Below are positions 10,758 to 20,124 of a stretch of DNA of 64,000 nt, in pieces. Position 1 is the first letter of the stretch. Each line of letters starts with the position of its first letter. The notes under the pieces are model-generated. The model was not told where the DNA came from, made no database searches, and saw only the letters and a list, made by a program, of their open reading frames with translations. The position numbers were made by a program, and so were the translations under genes. Origin of the DNA: Photobacterium piscicola (GTDB lineage: Bacteria > Pseudomonadota > Gammaproteobacteria > Enterobacterales > Vibrionaceae); contig NZ_FUZI01000009.1 of the NCBI RefSeq assembly GCF_900166965.1, positions 1 to 64,000 of the forward strand. The letters run 5' to 3'.

Positions 10758-11325
10758 GGCTGGCTCCTGTGGCTAATGGTAATTGCGGATCGTATTGATG
10801 AGGGTTGATTAACCACTGCCGATACCATCGTGCGTACTGTTGTCGCTCCAATTCTGGAATTCGCCGAGCCCAATGCACCACTAATGGCGGCAACCATTGC
10901 ATTCGGCAAAGATCAGCACACAATTCAAACGGCTTTAAAATATCGTCAATACTACATCGGTTATAGCCATCAGGACTGTAAGCTTCCGCAGCACCGCCAG
11001 TGGTGATCACTGAGCGCCAATATTTACCTGCCGTCGCTTTGCCATCACCATGGGCAAACCCTTTGGTTAACACTCGATCAAGCCACTCTTTCAATAGTGA
11101 CGGACAAGAGTACATATACAATGGATGTTGAAATATGATCACATCATGAGCCACTACCCGTGCTCGTTCAGCGACCTCATCAATAAAAAAATCAGGATAA
11201 GTGGCATATAAATCATGCACAGTAACATGAGGTAGTTGCTCTATTTCATTGAGTAATGTTTGATTCGCAACGGATTCTTGAGGATCGGGGTGAGCAAAGA
11301 TAATTAATATTTTTAAATCGGTCAT
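10750..11325 (-). CDS. kefG: KefG, ancillary NAD(P)H oxidoreductase of KefB
   Basis: This is a flavodoxin-fold NAD(P)H:quinone oxidoreductase that binds KefB and is needed for full efflux activity. The 191-residue product has the N-terminal motif IIFAHPDPQES, the active-site segment FQHPLYMYSCPSLLKEWLDR and the glycine-rich TTGGAAEAYSPDGYNR, all typical of the MdaB/KefF/KefG family. Adjacency and overlap with kefB distinguish it from other family members. Confidence 0.93.
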   Translation of the reverse strand: MTDLKILIIFAHPDPQESVANQTLLNEIEQLPHVTVHDLYATYPDFFIDEVAERARVVAHDVIIFQHPLYMYSCPSLLKEWLDRVLTKGFAHGDGKATAGKYWRSVITTGGAAEAYSPDGYNRCSIDDILKPFELCADLCRMQWLPPLVVHWARRIPELERQQYARWYRQWLINPHQYDPQLPLATGASHG

Positions 11326-11584
11326 ATTGTCCTTTGCACGTCGTTAAATGATCCAAGTAATACTTTGCTAGAGTATTACGGTGCCCAATTGTTAACTATC
11401 ATACCTAATTGTTACTTAATATGATCATTTAGTTGGCTTTTCTATTTTATACAAACCAGCATCTCCCCCATGTAAGTACCGTGTTAACTCGGTGTCAGGT
11501 TAGCCACTGGTTCAAGTTTGGGTTAGACTCCTGAACATAATTCCAGTTTAATTTTGTGGAGCGGGCACGTCCCCGGCGCTATCG

Positions 11585-13507
11585 ATGATTATCTTCTCAG
11601 ATATCCAACTTCTACGTGGTGGTAAAGTTCTGCTTGAAAATGCCACAGCAACCATTAACCCTGGCGATAAAGTCGGTCTGGTGGGTAAAAATGGGTGTGG
11701 TAAATCAACCCTATTCGCATTACTCAAAAATGAACTCAGCTTAGATGGCGGTAATTGTCAGTTTCCAAGTAATTGGGAATTAGCGTGGGTAGCCCAAGAA
11801 ACTCCAGCACTGGAGCGAGCGGCAATTGAATATGTGATTGATGGTGATCGCGAATACCGCGAACTTGAACGTCAATTAATCGCAGCAGAACTGGCTGATA
11901 ACGGCAATAAAGTCGCTGAACTGCATGGTAAAATTGATACCATTGGTGGTTATAGTATCAATGCTCGTGCAGCAGAATTATTGAATGGTTTAGGCTTTTC
12001 ACAACATCAAATGCAGTGGAACTTAACCCAGTTCTCTGGTGGTTGGCGCATGCGTTTAAACCTTGCCCAAGCACTGCTATGTCGTTCTGACCTATTATTA
12101 CTCGATGAGCCAACCAACCACTTAGATCTTGATGCGGTAATGTGGCTTGAGAAGTGGCTTCAAAGCTACCGTGGCACGCTAGTACTGATTTCTCATGACC
12201 GCGATTTCTTAGATCCGGTTATCAACCGCATTATTCACGTTGAAAACCAAACCATGAACAGTTACACCGGTAACTATTCCTCGTTTGAAGTTCAACGTGC
12301 AGAAAAACTGGTATTGCAACAAGCAATGTTTCAAAAGCAGCAGAAGCAAATGACGCACATGCAGTCATATATCGAACGCTTTCGTTACAAAGCCAGCAAA
12401 GCACGCCAAGCGCAAAGCCGTATTAAAGCATTAGAACGGATGGAGAAAGTACTACCAGCGCAGCTTGATAACCCATTTACGTTTGAGTTTAGAGAACCCA
12501 GCGCACTGCCAAATCCAATTTTGATGATGGATCATGTCGCTGCTGGTTATGATGATTTACTGATTCTAGAAAAGATCCGCTTAAACTTAGTACCGGGAAG
12601 CCGAATTGGATTACTGGGGCGTAATGGTGCCGGTAAATCAACCTTAATTAAAATGCTCGCAGGTGATTTACCCGCTAAAGCCGGTGATATGGCGTTCTCA
12701 CAAGGGGTTAAAATTGGCTACTTCGCTCAGCATCAATTAGAAACTTTATACCTTGATGACACCCCGGTCCAACACATGGCACGTATCGCGCCAAACTCAA
12801 CCGAACAACAACTGCGTGATTACTTAGGTAGTTTTGGTTTTATTGGCGATAAAGCACTAGAGAAAGTCGGTCCTTTTTCTGGGGGTGAAAAAGCGCGCTT
12901 GGTATTAGCGTTAATTGTTTGGCAACGTCCAAACCTATTGTTACTCGATGAACCGACTAACCACCTTGACTTAGATATGCGTCAAGCACTGACCTTCGCG
13001 TTGCAATCTTATGAAGGCGCAATGGTTATTGTTAGTCACGACCGTTACTTACTCCGTGCAACGACCGATGATTTATACTTGGTTCACGATCGCCAAGTAG
13101 TGCCTTTTGATGGTGATTTAGGTGATTACCACAAGTGGTTAGGCGAACAGCAACGCAATGAACGTCGTGAGCAGCAAGCAGCAAAACCTGAAACCAATAA
13201 AGACAATAGTGCTGCATCACGTAAAGAACAAAAACGTTTAGATGCTGAGTTCCGTAAACAAACCGCACCGATTCGCAAAGAGATCACTAAGCTTGAAAAG
13301 CAAATGGATAAGCTTAATGCGATCATCACCGCTGCAGAAACAGCATTAAGTGATAGCACCATTTATGAGCCTGAAAATAAAGCGCAAATGAATGAACAGT
13401 TGAAGCTTCAAGGCGATGCTAAATCCGATCTTGAAGACATTGAAGTCGCCTGGATGGAACTACAAGAACAACTAGAAGAAATGGAAGGCCAGCTTAACGC
13501 TGAGTGA
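11585..13507 (+). CDS. yheS: ABC-F family ATPase YheS
   Basis: This is a soluble tandem ATPase of the ABC-F family that acts on ribosomes rather than as a transporter. The 640-residue product has two ABC domains with Walker A motifs GLVGKNGCGKST (32-43) and GLLGRNGAGKST (about 340), signatures FSGGWRMRLN and FSGGEKARLV, two LLDEPTNHLD Walker B segments, and a coiled-coil C-terminus. The ATG at 11585 matches E. coli YheS. The nearest Shine-Dalgarno (GGAG, 11558-11561) is unusually far upstream. Confidence 0.95.
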   Translation: MIIFSDIQLLRGGKVLLENATATINPGDKVGLVGKNGCGKSTLFALLKNELSLDGGNCQFPSNWELAWVAQETPALERAAIEYVIDGDREYRELERQLIAAELADNGNKVAELHGKIDTIGGYSINARAAELLNGLGFSQHQMQWNLTQFSGGWRMRLNLAQALLCRSDLLLLDEPTNHLDLDAVMWLEKWLQSYRGTLVLISHDRDFLDPVINRIIHVENQTMNSYTGNYSSFEVQRAEKLVLQQAMFQKQQKQMTHMQSYIERFRYKASKARQAQSRIKALERMEKVLPAQLDNPFTFEFREPSALPNPILMMDHVAAGYDDLLILEKIRLNLVPGSRIGLLGRNGAGKSTLIKMLAGDLPAKAGDMAFSQGVKIGYFAQHQLETLYLDDTPVQHMARIAPNSTEQQLRDYLGSFGFIGDKALEKVGPFSGGEKARLVLALIVWQRPNLLLLDEPTNHLDLDMRQALTFALQSYEGAMVIVSHDRYLLRATTDDLYLVHDRQVVPFDGDLGDYHKWLGEQQRNERREQQAAKPETNKDNSAASRKEQKRLDAEFRKQTAPIRKEITKLEKQMDKLNAIITAAETALSDSTIYEPENKAQMNEQLKLQGDAKSDLEDIEVAWMELQEQLEEMEGQLNAE

Positions 13508-13513
13508 TCATTT

Positions 13514-13550
13514 AACGCCGTAGTGATAGTTTTATTACTCCGGCGTTTTT
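13514..13550 (+). terminator. Rho-independent terminator after yheS
   Basis: Stem AACGCCG / CGGCGTT with further pairing inside the loop is followed by a T run. It lies directly after the yheS stop, so yheT, 20 bp further on, may need read-through or its own promoter. Confidence 0.8.
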
Positions 13551-13570
13551 ATTAAGATCAAGGACATTAC

Positions 13571-14569
13571 ATGCAACCATTTAGCGCTGCTACCGGATTA
13601 GGTAATCCTCACTTACAAACCTTATTACCTCGCTTTATTCGTCGCCAGCCCCTCTTTACCCCTATCACTCAACGCCTTGAAATGCCTGATGGCGATTTTA
13701 TCGATCTTGCTTGGACAGAGCAGCCAGACCACACTAACCATCACCAGCCATTGATGATTTTATTACATGGTTTAGAAGGCAGTTTTAACAGCCCTTATGC
13801 TAATGGCTTATTGATGGCCGCCAAACAGCAAGGCTGGCTTGGAGTAATGATGCATTTTAGAGGCTGCAGCGGTGAATTAAATCGTCATCCACAAAGCTAT
13901 CATTCCGGTGACATCAAAGATGTACGCTTCTTCATTCAATGGCTACGGCAGCAATTTCCACAACGCCCATTTATGGCTGTTGGGGTATCTCTGGGTGGTA
14001 ATGTATTGATTAATTACTTAGCTAACTACCGTGACAATAGCGAACTGATTGCCGCTCAAGCGATTTCACCACCACTTAACCTTGCCTCCTGTTCTGATCG
14101 TATTCAGCAAGGGTTCTCACGAGTATATCAACGCTACTTACTAACATCGCTTAAACGCACCATTACCAAAAAGATTGAACGTCAGCCTCACACTATGCCC
14201 ATTAATCAGCAACAGTTAGCATCGATTAACAATGTGTGGCAATTTGATCAAGCAGTAACAGCACCATTACATGGCTTCAAAAATGCTAATGACTACTATC
14301 AACGTTGCAGTGGCTTACTGCAACTGACAAATATTCGTCGTCCTTTACGAATCATTCATGCTAAAGATGATCCGTTTATGAACAGCGATGTTATTCCATC
14401 ACAGCCATTACCCGCCAACATTCGTTATGATTTATCAGCCACCGGTGGTCATGTCGGTTTTATCAATGGCAGCTTACTCAAACCACAATTTTGGTTAGAG
14501 CACACAGTGCCTGCATGGTTTCAACAACAATTAGATCAACATCAAACAACCCAACCAAATAATGACTGA
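13571..14569 (+). CDS. yheT: Alpha/beta hydrolase YheT
   Basis: This is a predicted esterase of the YheT/ABHD1-3 family; its substrate is not known. The 332-residue protein has LLHGLEGSFNSPY (oxyanion region, about 65), the nucleophile elbow GVSLGGNVLINY (about 142-153), an acid in HAKDDPFM and a C-terminal His in GGHVGF, giving a complete Ser-Asp-His triad. It lies between yheS and yheU in the conserved order. Confidence 0.93.
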   Translation: MQPFSAATGLGNPHLQTLLPRFIRRQPLFTPITQRLEMPDGDFIDLAWTEQPDHTNHHQPLMILLHGLEGSFNSPYANGLLMAAKQQGWLGVMMHFRGCSGELNRHPQSYHSGDIKDVRFFIQWLRQQFPQRPFMAVGVSLGGNVLINYLANYRDNSELIAAQAISPPLNLASCSDRIQQGFSRVYQRYLLTSLKRTITKKIERQPHTMPINQQQLASINNVWQFDQAVTAPLHGFKNANDYYQRCSGLLQLTNIRRPLRIIHAKDDPFMNSDVIPSQPLPANIRYDLSATGGHVGFINGSLLKPQFWLEHTVPAWFQQQLDQHQTTQPNND

Positions 14570-14636
14570 CTTTCTTTCATGCTAATTTTAAGAATATACT
14601 GCAGCTATTATTTTATTAGTCATTTAAGAAGTTGTA

Positions 14637-14849
14637 ATGATTATCCCTTGGCAAGACATCGCACCAGAAACACTCACTAACCTTATCGAACAATTTATTT
14701 TACGAGAAGGCACTGATTATGGCGAAGTTGAAATCAGCCTCAGTGATAAAGTGGCTTATGTACGACGCCAATTACAATCTGGTGATGCTGTAATTGTTTT
14801 CTCTGAATTGCATGAATCAGTAGATATTAAGCTCCGCAATCAAATGTAA
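14637..14849 (+). CDS. yheU: YheU family protein
   Basis: This small acidic cytoplasmic protein of 70 residues starts [20 protein letters not shown], the recognisable family signature. Function is unknown. It sits 67 bp after yheT and upstream of prkB, as in E. coli. Confidence 0.94.
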   Translation: MIIPWQDIAPETLTNLIEQFILREGTDYGEVEISLSDKVAYVRRQLQSGDAVIVFSELHESVDIKLRNQM

Positions 14850-15000
14850 TCACTACATTATTGTAGCGATAACCATTAAAACTTGGTATCAGTTGCATTT
14901 TTATCACTTAATACCGACATTTTAGCAAACATGTAGTAACATTTATCGCTGACCATTATTTGTTATTAAACCTGTGCTAATCACAACAACAAGGTGAGTT

Positions 15001-15870
15001 ATGTCGGTAAAACACCCTATTATTGCTGTCACTGGTTCATCAGGCGCGGGTACGACCACCACCTCTGAAGCCTTCCGCAAAATGTTTAATATGATGGACA
15101 TCAACGCCGCATGGTTAGAAGGCGATAGTTTTCATCGTTTTACTCGCCCAGAGATGGATTGTGAGATTCGTAAAGCCAAAGAACAAGGTCGTCATATCAG
15201 CTATTTCGGTGCAGAAGCCAATGACTTTGAACAGTTAGCCCACTTTTTCGAGCAATATGCTCAAGACGGCAGTGGCAAGTTTCGGCGTTACTTACATACC
15301 TTTGATGAAGCCGTACCTTATAATCAAATGCCGGGTACTTTCACGCCTTGGCAACAGTTAGCTGAAAATACTGATGTGTTATTTTATGAAGGGCTACATG
15401 GCGGTGTGGTTGATGGTGAAACCAATGTCGCTCAGCATGTTGATTTACTGATTGGGATGGTGCCCATTGTAAACTTAGAGTGGATTCAAAAGATCATTCG
15501 CGACACTCGCGACCGCGGTCATTCAAGAGAAGCGGTGATGGAATCAATTGTGCGCTCAATGGATGACTATCTTAATTACATCACACCCCAATTTTCTCGC
15601 ACCCATATTAATTTTCAACGAGTCCCTACCGTTGATACGTCAAACCCTGTCAGTGCGAAAGGTATTCCAAGTTTAGATGAAAGCTTTGTCGTGATCCGGT
15701 TTCGTGGCTTAAAAAATGTCGACTTTCCACATTTATTGGCGATGATTCAAGGCTCATTTATGTCACGCCACAATACCCTTGTGGTTCCTGGTGGGAAAAT
15801 GAGTTTTGCGATGGAACTGATTATGCGACCGTTGCTTGAACAACTCATTGAAAATGGAAAAATAGCGTAA
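15001..15870 (+). CDS. prkB: Phosphoribulokinase-like protein PrkB
   Basis: This P-loop kinase resembles phosphoribulokinase; no Calvin cycle genes are nearby and its physiological substrate in enterobacteria is unclear. The 289 residues equal the E. coli PrkB length. A modified Walker A reads GSSGAGTTTT (12-21), and residues such as EGDSFHRF and EGLHGG follow in the expected order. The start has AGGTGA five bases upstream. It is convergent with the OsmC gene yhfA. Confidence 0.93.
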   Translation: MSVKHPIIAVTGSSGAGTTTTSEAFRKMFNMMDINAAWLEGDSFHRFTRPEMDCEIRKAKEQGRHISYFGAEANDFEQLAHFFEQYAQDGSGKFRRYLHTFDEAVPYNQMPGTFTPWQQLAENTDVLFYEGLHGGVVDGETNVAQHVDLLIGMVPIVNLEWIQKIIRDTRDRGHSREAVMESIVRSMDDYLNYITPQFSRTHINFQRVPTVDTSNPVSAKGIPSLDESFVVIRFRGLKNVDFPHLLAMIQGSFMSRHNTLVVPGGKMSFAMELIMRPLLEQLIENGKIA

Positions 15871-15971
15871 GCATTATTTCTTGTATGATACTCAGAAGTA
15901 AGTATCAGACGTAGCTCTCACTACTCGTTGATAAACGGTTACTGATATCAGCAACCGTCATCGTCATCGAG

Positions 15972-16376
15972 TTACGCCACAACAATCTCATAGCTGTGAC
16001 TCATTTCAACACCTTTACCTAGCATCAAACAAACTGAGCAATATTTTTCAAGCGAGTCAGCCACCACCTTACTCACTAGTGCATCATTTAAATCATGGCC
16101 AGTAACAACAAAGTGTAAATTGGCATGAGTGAAAATTCGTGGCGCTTGTTCACGACGTTCGGCGAAGATATTCACTTCACAAGCCGTGATCTGCTGTTGT
16201 AAATCTTGTAAACCACTAACAACATCCACAGAGCTACATCCCCCGGCAGCCATTAATACCAACTCCATTGGACTTGGCCCTTTTTCACCACCGTTACCAT
16301 CTAAAACGACGCTATGGCCCGATGCTGATTGGCCAACAAACGTCATGTTTTCTACCCATTTTACACGTGACTGCAT
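15972..16376 (-). CDS. yhfA: OsmC/YhfA family protein
   Basis: The 134-residue protein has an OsmC-like fold. Two conserved cysteines are present, in AAGGCSSVDV (about residue 49) and KYCSVCLMLGKGV (about 115), the pair that acts in peroxide reduction in OsmC/Ohr proteins. A specific substrate for YhfA is not established. It is divergent from crp, as in E. coli. Confidence 0.92.
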   Translation of the reverse strand: MQSRVKWVENMTFVGQSASGHSVVLDGNGGEKGPSPMELVLMAAGGCSSVDVVSGLQDLQQQITACEVNIFAERREQAPRIFTHANLHFVVTGHDLNDALVSKVVADSLEKYCSVCLMLGKGVEMSHSYEIVVA

Positions 16377-16758
16377 TTTTATATCCTTGAGCTATATTAT
16401 TTAAAATTTGATCTTATTTTTGTTGATAATTCCATCGATGTAAACGTTATTTATTTTGTTTGATGCTAATTGTGTTGCATATTTCTATTGCTAGAATTGG
16501 AGAGCAAAATCACTTTGAAACGGTGCTTTTGGTAACTAAGTCACAACGATGTGATCATGTGCACACTTATCTCTCATAAATGAGCGGGTCATCGAGATCA
16601 ATATCAAGAAAAAGCCCCAAAAAAAGGATACACTCTAAACCAGTTTAAGTTAGCTCGCAGCCCATCAGCTGAGTGAATAACCCTGCCAACGCACAGTTTT
16701 GTCGAGTTATCTTTACAGAACATATTGTTGGGCAACATATGCAGAGGAAGTTAGTAAT
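16377..16758. promoter_or_regulatory. yhfA-crp divergent intergenic region
   Basis: These 382 bp between divergent genes contain a near-consensus CRP site at 16550-16565 and a long crp leader rich in A near 16600-16630. No additional ORF or RNA gene is convincing. Confidence 0.7.
16550..16565. promoter_or_regulatory. CRP binding site upstream of crp
   Basis: TGTGATCATGTGCACA differs from the consensus TGTGA-N6-TCACA by one base. It lies 194 bp upstream of the crp start, consistent with the autoregulation known for crp in E. coli and also with control of divergent yhfA. Confidence 0.75.
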
Positions 16759-17391
16759 ATGGTTCCAGGTAAACCGCAAACAGATCCAACTTTAGAGTGG
16801 TTTCTTTCCCATTGTCACATTCACAAATATCCATCAAAGAGCACGTTAATTCACGCAGGTGAAAAAGCAGAGACTTTGTACTACATCGTGAAGGGTTCTG
16901 TTGCTGTATTAATCAAGGATGAAGAAGGTAAGGAGATGATCCTTTCTTACCTAAACCAGGGCGACTTTATTGGTGAACTCGGCTTGTTCGAAGAAGACCA
17001 AGAACGTACAGCTTGGGTTCGCGCAAAAAGCCCTTGTGAAGTTGCAGAAATTTCATTTAAAAAATTCCGTCAATTAATTCAAGTTAACCCAGATATTCTA
17101 ATGCGTCTATCTGCTCAAATGGCATGTCGTCTACAAGTGACAAGTCAAAAAGTGGGTGATCTTGCGTTCCTTGATGTTACAGGTCGTATTGCACAGACAT
17201 TACTGAATCTTGCAAAACAACCTGATGCAATGACACACCCTGATGGCATGCAAATTAAGATCACTCGTCAAGAAATTGGTCAGATCGTAGGTTGTTCTCG
17301 CGAAACAGTCGGCCGTATTCTTAAAATGCTAGAAGAGCAAAATCTTATTTCTGCTCATGGCAAGACTATTGTGGTTTACGGTACACGCTAA
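16759..17391 (+). CDS. crp: cAMP receptor protein
   Basis: CRP is the global cAMP-dependent regulator. The 210-residue product [20 protein letters not shown] has an N-terminal cyclic-nucleotide domain with the phosphate-binding cassette [18 protein letters not shown] and a C-terminal helix-turn-helix whose recognition helix reads SRETVGRIL, identical in key residues to E. coli. I use the ATG at 16759, preceded by GAGGAAG, and reject an in-frame extension to 16699. A strong terminator follows. Confidence 0.98.
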   Translation: MVPGKPQTDPTLEWFLSHCHIHKYPSKSTLIHAGEKAETLYYIVKGSVAVLIKDEEGKEMILSYLNQGDFIGELGLFEEDQERTAWVRAKSPCEVAEISFKKFRQLIQVNPDILMRLSAQMACRLQVTSQKVGDLAFLDVTGRIAQTLLNLAKQPDAMTHPDGMQIKITRQEIGQIVGCSRETVGRILKMLEEQNLISAHGKTIVVYGTR

Positions 17392-17420
17392 TTATTTTAG
17401 TCATACCAAAATCACCGATG

Positions 17421-17452
17421 AAACCGCAGCTTATGCCTGCGGTTTTTTTTTT
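17421..17452 (+). terminator. Rho-independent terminator of crp
   Basis: Stem AACCGCAG / CTGCGGTT with a 7-nt loop is followed by a run of ten T. Confidence 0.93.
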
Positions 17453-17556
17453 ATCACTCCCCAGATGATCACCGTAAAACAATCATTGAACACTCAGGCA
17501 TTAGTGTTAAATTTTAACTTGTAATAACATCTATTTATGCTACATTTTGCTCACAA

Positions 17557-17766
17557 ATGGATTTTAAATCGATGATGGTCAATATGGATATTGAACGCTT
17601 TTCAGTTAACAGTTACACCACGGTACCTGGGATATTAACTAGTCAGCCAACAACCATTGAAATGACAGGGTTTAGTGATAGTCGCTGTTATCTCGAACAA
17701 CAAACCGGATTACGTCGCTGCCCTGCAGATGAATCAGGTGTTTGGGCTTCACCACTGGATAACTAA
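17557..17766 (+). CDS. Unrecognised small protein (up to 69 residues)
   Basis: I do not recognise this protein. The frame has several possible starts (17557, 17572, 17584) and ends with a Cys-containing segment SRCYLEQQTGLRRCPADES. No signal peptide or membrane segment is evident. Support that it is expressed comes from context: promoter-like elements upstream (TTGTAA, 16 bp, TACATT near 17541) and a perfect 11-bp terminator 10 bp after its stop. It is isolated between crp and the convergent ast cluster. Confidence 0.5.
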   Translation: MDFKSMMVNMDIERFSVNSYTTVPGILTSQPTTIEMTGFSDSRCYLEQQTGLRRCPADESGVWASPLDN

Positions 17767-17775
17767 CCCTTCAAC

Positions 17776-17807
17776 AACAGTGCTTATGCGCTAAGCACTG
17801 TTTATTT
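17776..17807 (+). terminator. Terminator after the small unknown ORF
   Basis: A perfect 11-bp stem AACAGTGCTTA / TAAGCACTGTT with a 5-nt loop is followed by TTTATTT in the plus direction. The minus direction lacks a T run, so it serves the small ORF rather than the DUF1338 gene. Confidence 0.82.
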
Positions 17808-17816
17808 GGCTTACAA

Positions 17817-18611
17817 TTAACGATCTGTACTTTCAAAAATTTTATTCGCCGAAGCAACCACAAACCCTGAATATAACTCACCATTCGCTTGGGGATGGCG
17901 TTTTGCAAATTCATAAAATCCACCAGGGATGTTATGAATACCGTCTCGAAAACTGACCCCCACCTTGTCAGCCATGGTTGCTGATTGTTCCAACATCACC
18001 TCAGCATTACCTTTTATCTCCCCGCCCGCTTGATTAATAACAAACTGGTTATGGCGCAATAAATGATTAACCTCTTCAAGATTAGAGAACTGTTCTAATT
18101 GATTAATACTCACCGTAAAATGGTTAGCGCCAAAACCGTGTGCCGCAACCCACGCTGCATATTCACTTTCAGCCGCTAAAAATTGATAGGTCGCAAAGTC
18201 AAGTTGCCATGGACGGCCACGATAAATAAAATCAGGTTGGCGAAAATAATCATCATCAACCTGATCAAGCAAGGCTCGTATCGTATGTTGTAATTCAGCC
18301 GAGCACCCCGCTAATTGTAATTCGCTAATAAAGACTTTTGGCAACACCGGGTTTGCATGAATAAAGGATTCGGCATACAGCTTTTTGGCACTAAAATGAT
18401 ATTTTGCTTGCGGTTGGTAACCCAAAGCAATAAATGGCGCAGCCAGTACGGCTAAGCCACACTTCGGTAACCCAAAGCTGCGCAATGCAATATGATCATT
18501 AAGTAATGCTGTGTCCTCGGTTAACAACTGCTGTATTTGCACCGCTGAAGGGCATAAGCGGTGACTATAATCGTGCCATAAACCATCAAAAAGTTGGGTA
18601 ATAGATTCCAT
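17817..18611 (-). CDS. DUF1338 family protein (2-oxoadipate dioxygenase-like)
   Basis: This belongs to DUF1338, whose characterised member HglS is an iron-dependent 2-oxoadipate dioxygenase/decarboxylase in lysine catabolism. Likely metal ligands are His in NDHIALRSF, His in GANHFTVSIN and Glu in GGFYEFAKR, in order. The product has 264 residues from the ATG at 18611; an in-frame ATG ten codons upstream (18641) is possible. It follows astD by about 10-40 bp in the arginine succinyltransferase cluster, so its substrate may be an arginine-derived 2-oxo acid, but that is inference. Confidence 0.85.
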   Translation of the reverse strand: MESITQLFDGLWHDYSHRLCPSAVQIQQLLTEDTALLNDHIALRSFGLPKCGLAVLAAPFIALGYQPQAKYHFSAKKLYAESFIHANPVLPKVFISELQLAGCSAELQHTIRALLDQVDDDYFRQPDFIYRGRPWQLDFATYQFLAAESEYAAWVAAHGFGANHFTVSINQLEQFSNLEEVNHLLRHNQFVINQAGGEIKGNAEVMLEQSATMADKVGVSFRDGIHNIPGGFYEFAKRHPQANGELYSGFVVASANKIFESTDR

Positions 18612-18651
18612 AATCAGCCTGCCTATTGAAAGCATTATCACTCATTAAACC

Positions 18652-20112
18652 TTAGCTCAAGCTTACTCCTGGCGCTAATTGAGACGGTAATTGCACATCA
18701 TCCCCTTCAACAGACGCCATAGGATAAGCACAATAGTCCGCAGCATAATAAGCGCTTGGGCGAAGATTTCCTGATGCGCCTGGGCCACCAAAAGGTGCAT
18801 CACCACTCGCTCCCGTTAAGGGTCGGTTTCGATTCACAATACCAGCACGAATATGTTCAATAAAATAGAGCCATTGTTGCTCATCGGTTGAAATGAGCCC
18901 TGCCGCTAAGCCATAGCGAGTTTGATTGGCACTGACTACCGCTTGAGTAAAATCAACATAACGACTAACGTGTAATAGTGGTCCAAAATATTCTTCATCC
19001 GCAAGTTCAGTAATAGCACTAACATCGATAATCGCAGGCGTCACAATTGCGCCTTGTCCCCGCGTTGCCGTTAATAAAGCAACGCCACCAGCATCCAAAA
19101 GTTGTTGTTGATGCAATATGATGTGATCCGCCGCCACAGCAGAAATTAATGGCCCCATAAACGGTACAGGGGTTGCAAAGGGATCACCCACCAGCAATTG
19201 TGAAGCGACCGTCACTAAACGGGCTAACAGAGCATCGCCAGCTTTTCCTGTGGCGATATATAATCGCCGTGCACAAGTACAACGCTGTCCAGCACTTAAA
19301 AAAGCCGATTGAATGATGGTATATACCGCCGCATCAATGTCACCATACTCTTGGCCGATCACTAATGGATTATTACCTCCCATCTCTAAAGCCAACATAG
19401 TTTGCGGTTGCCCCGCAAATTGTTGATGTAACAAATGCCCCGTTTGCGCACTCCCGGTAAACAATACTCCAGCCACTCCCGTTGCCATGGCTAACGCCGC
19501 TCCCGTTGTACGTCCACCTTGTACTAAATTAATCACCCCATCAGCAATACCCGCTTGTTGCCATAATTCACACATTCGTTGAGCGGTATTAGGTGTCAAC
19601 TCTGAAGGCTTAAATACCACGGTGTTACCCGCTAACAATGCTGGAATAATATGGCCATTAGGTAAGTGTGCGGGGAAGTTATATGGTCCAAATACCGCCA
19701 TCACCCCCAAAGGACGATGGCGAACAATCATGGTAGTTCCGGCCTGCTGACGCTGACGAATACCCGTTCGCTCATGATAAGCTTGCGTTGATAACCCAAC
19801 TTTGGCAATCATCGCCGCGATTTCCGTGGTACTTTCCCATACTGGTTTACCTGTTTCTGCCGCAATAATATGTGCCAATTGTGATTGATGTTGTTGCAGT
19901 AATTGAGCAAAGCGTTCAATAACGGCTAAGCGCTCATTAAACGTCGTATTTCGCCAGTTTAAAAACGCTGAATTTGCAGCAGCAACAGCATTCTCAACTT
20001 GCTCTACACTCGCAGCATTACCTTGCCAAACCACATCATCATTATAAGGATTGAGTGATTGAAATCGCTCACCATCGCCCACTAGCCATTGATTATTAAT
20101 CCATAAGCTCAT
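18652..20112 (-). CDS. astD: N-succinylglutamate 5-semialdehyde dehydrogenase
   Basis: AstD oxidises succinylglutamate semialdehyde to succinylglutamate, step four of the arginine succinyltransferase (AST) pathway. The 486-residue aldehyde dehydrogenase has the catalytic Glu in ALEMGGNNP (about 245) and the nucleophilic Cys in [11 protein letters not shown] (about 279), plus GSAQTG for NAD binding. AAGGAGAG precedes the ATG. It sits 12 bp after astA. Confidence 0.95.
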   Translation of the reverse strand: MSLWINNQWLVGDGERFQSLNPYNDDVVWQGNAASVEQVENAVAAANSAFLNWRNTTFNERLAVIERFAQLLQQHQSQLAHIIAAETGKPVWESTTEIAAMIAKVGLSTQAYHERTGIRQRQQAGTTMIVRHRPLGVMAVFGPYNFPAHLPNGHIIPALLAGNTVVFKPSELTPNTAQRMCELWQQAGIADGVINLVQGGRTTGAALAMATGVAGVLFTGSAQTGHLLHQQFAGQPQTMLALEMGGNNPLVIGQEYGDIDAAVYTIIQSAFLSAGQRCTCARRLYIATGKAGDALLARLVTVASQLLVGDPFATPVPFMGPLISAVAADHIILHQQQLLDAGGVALLTATRGQGAIVTPAIIDVSAITELADEEYFGPLLHVSRYVDFTQAVVSANQTRYGLAAGLISTDEQQWLYFIEHIRAGIVNRNRPLTGASGDAPFGGPGASGNLRPSAYYAADYCAYPMASVEGDDVQLPSQLAPGVSLS

Positions 20113-20124
20113 TCGTCTCTCCTT

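Noticed and set aside
13032-13362. Minus-strand frames opposite the yheS C-terminus
   Set aside because: They are antisense to the coiled-coil region of a clear ABC-F protein and lack start signals.
16699-16758. N-terminal extension of crp
   Set aside because: The extension covers the GAGGAAG ribosome binding site, and CRP proteins start at MVPGKPQ.
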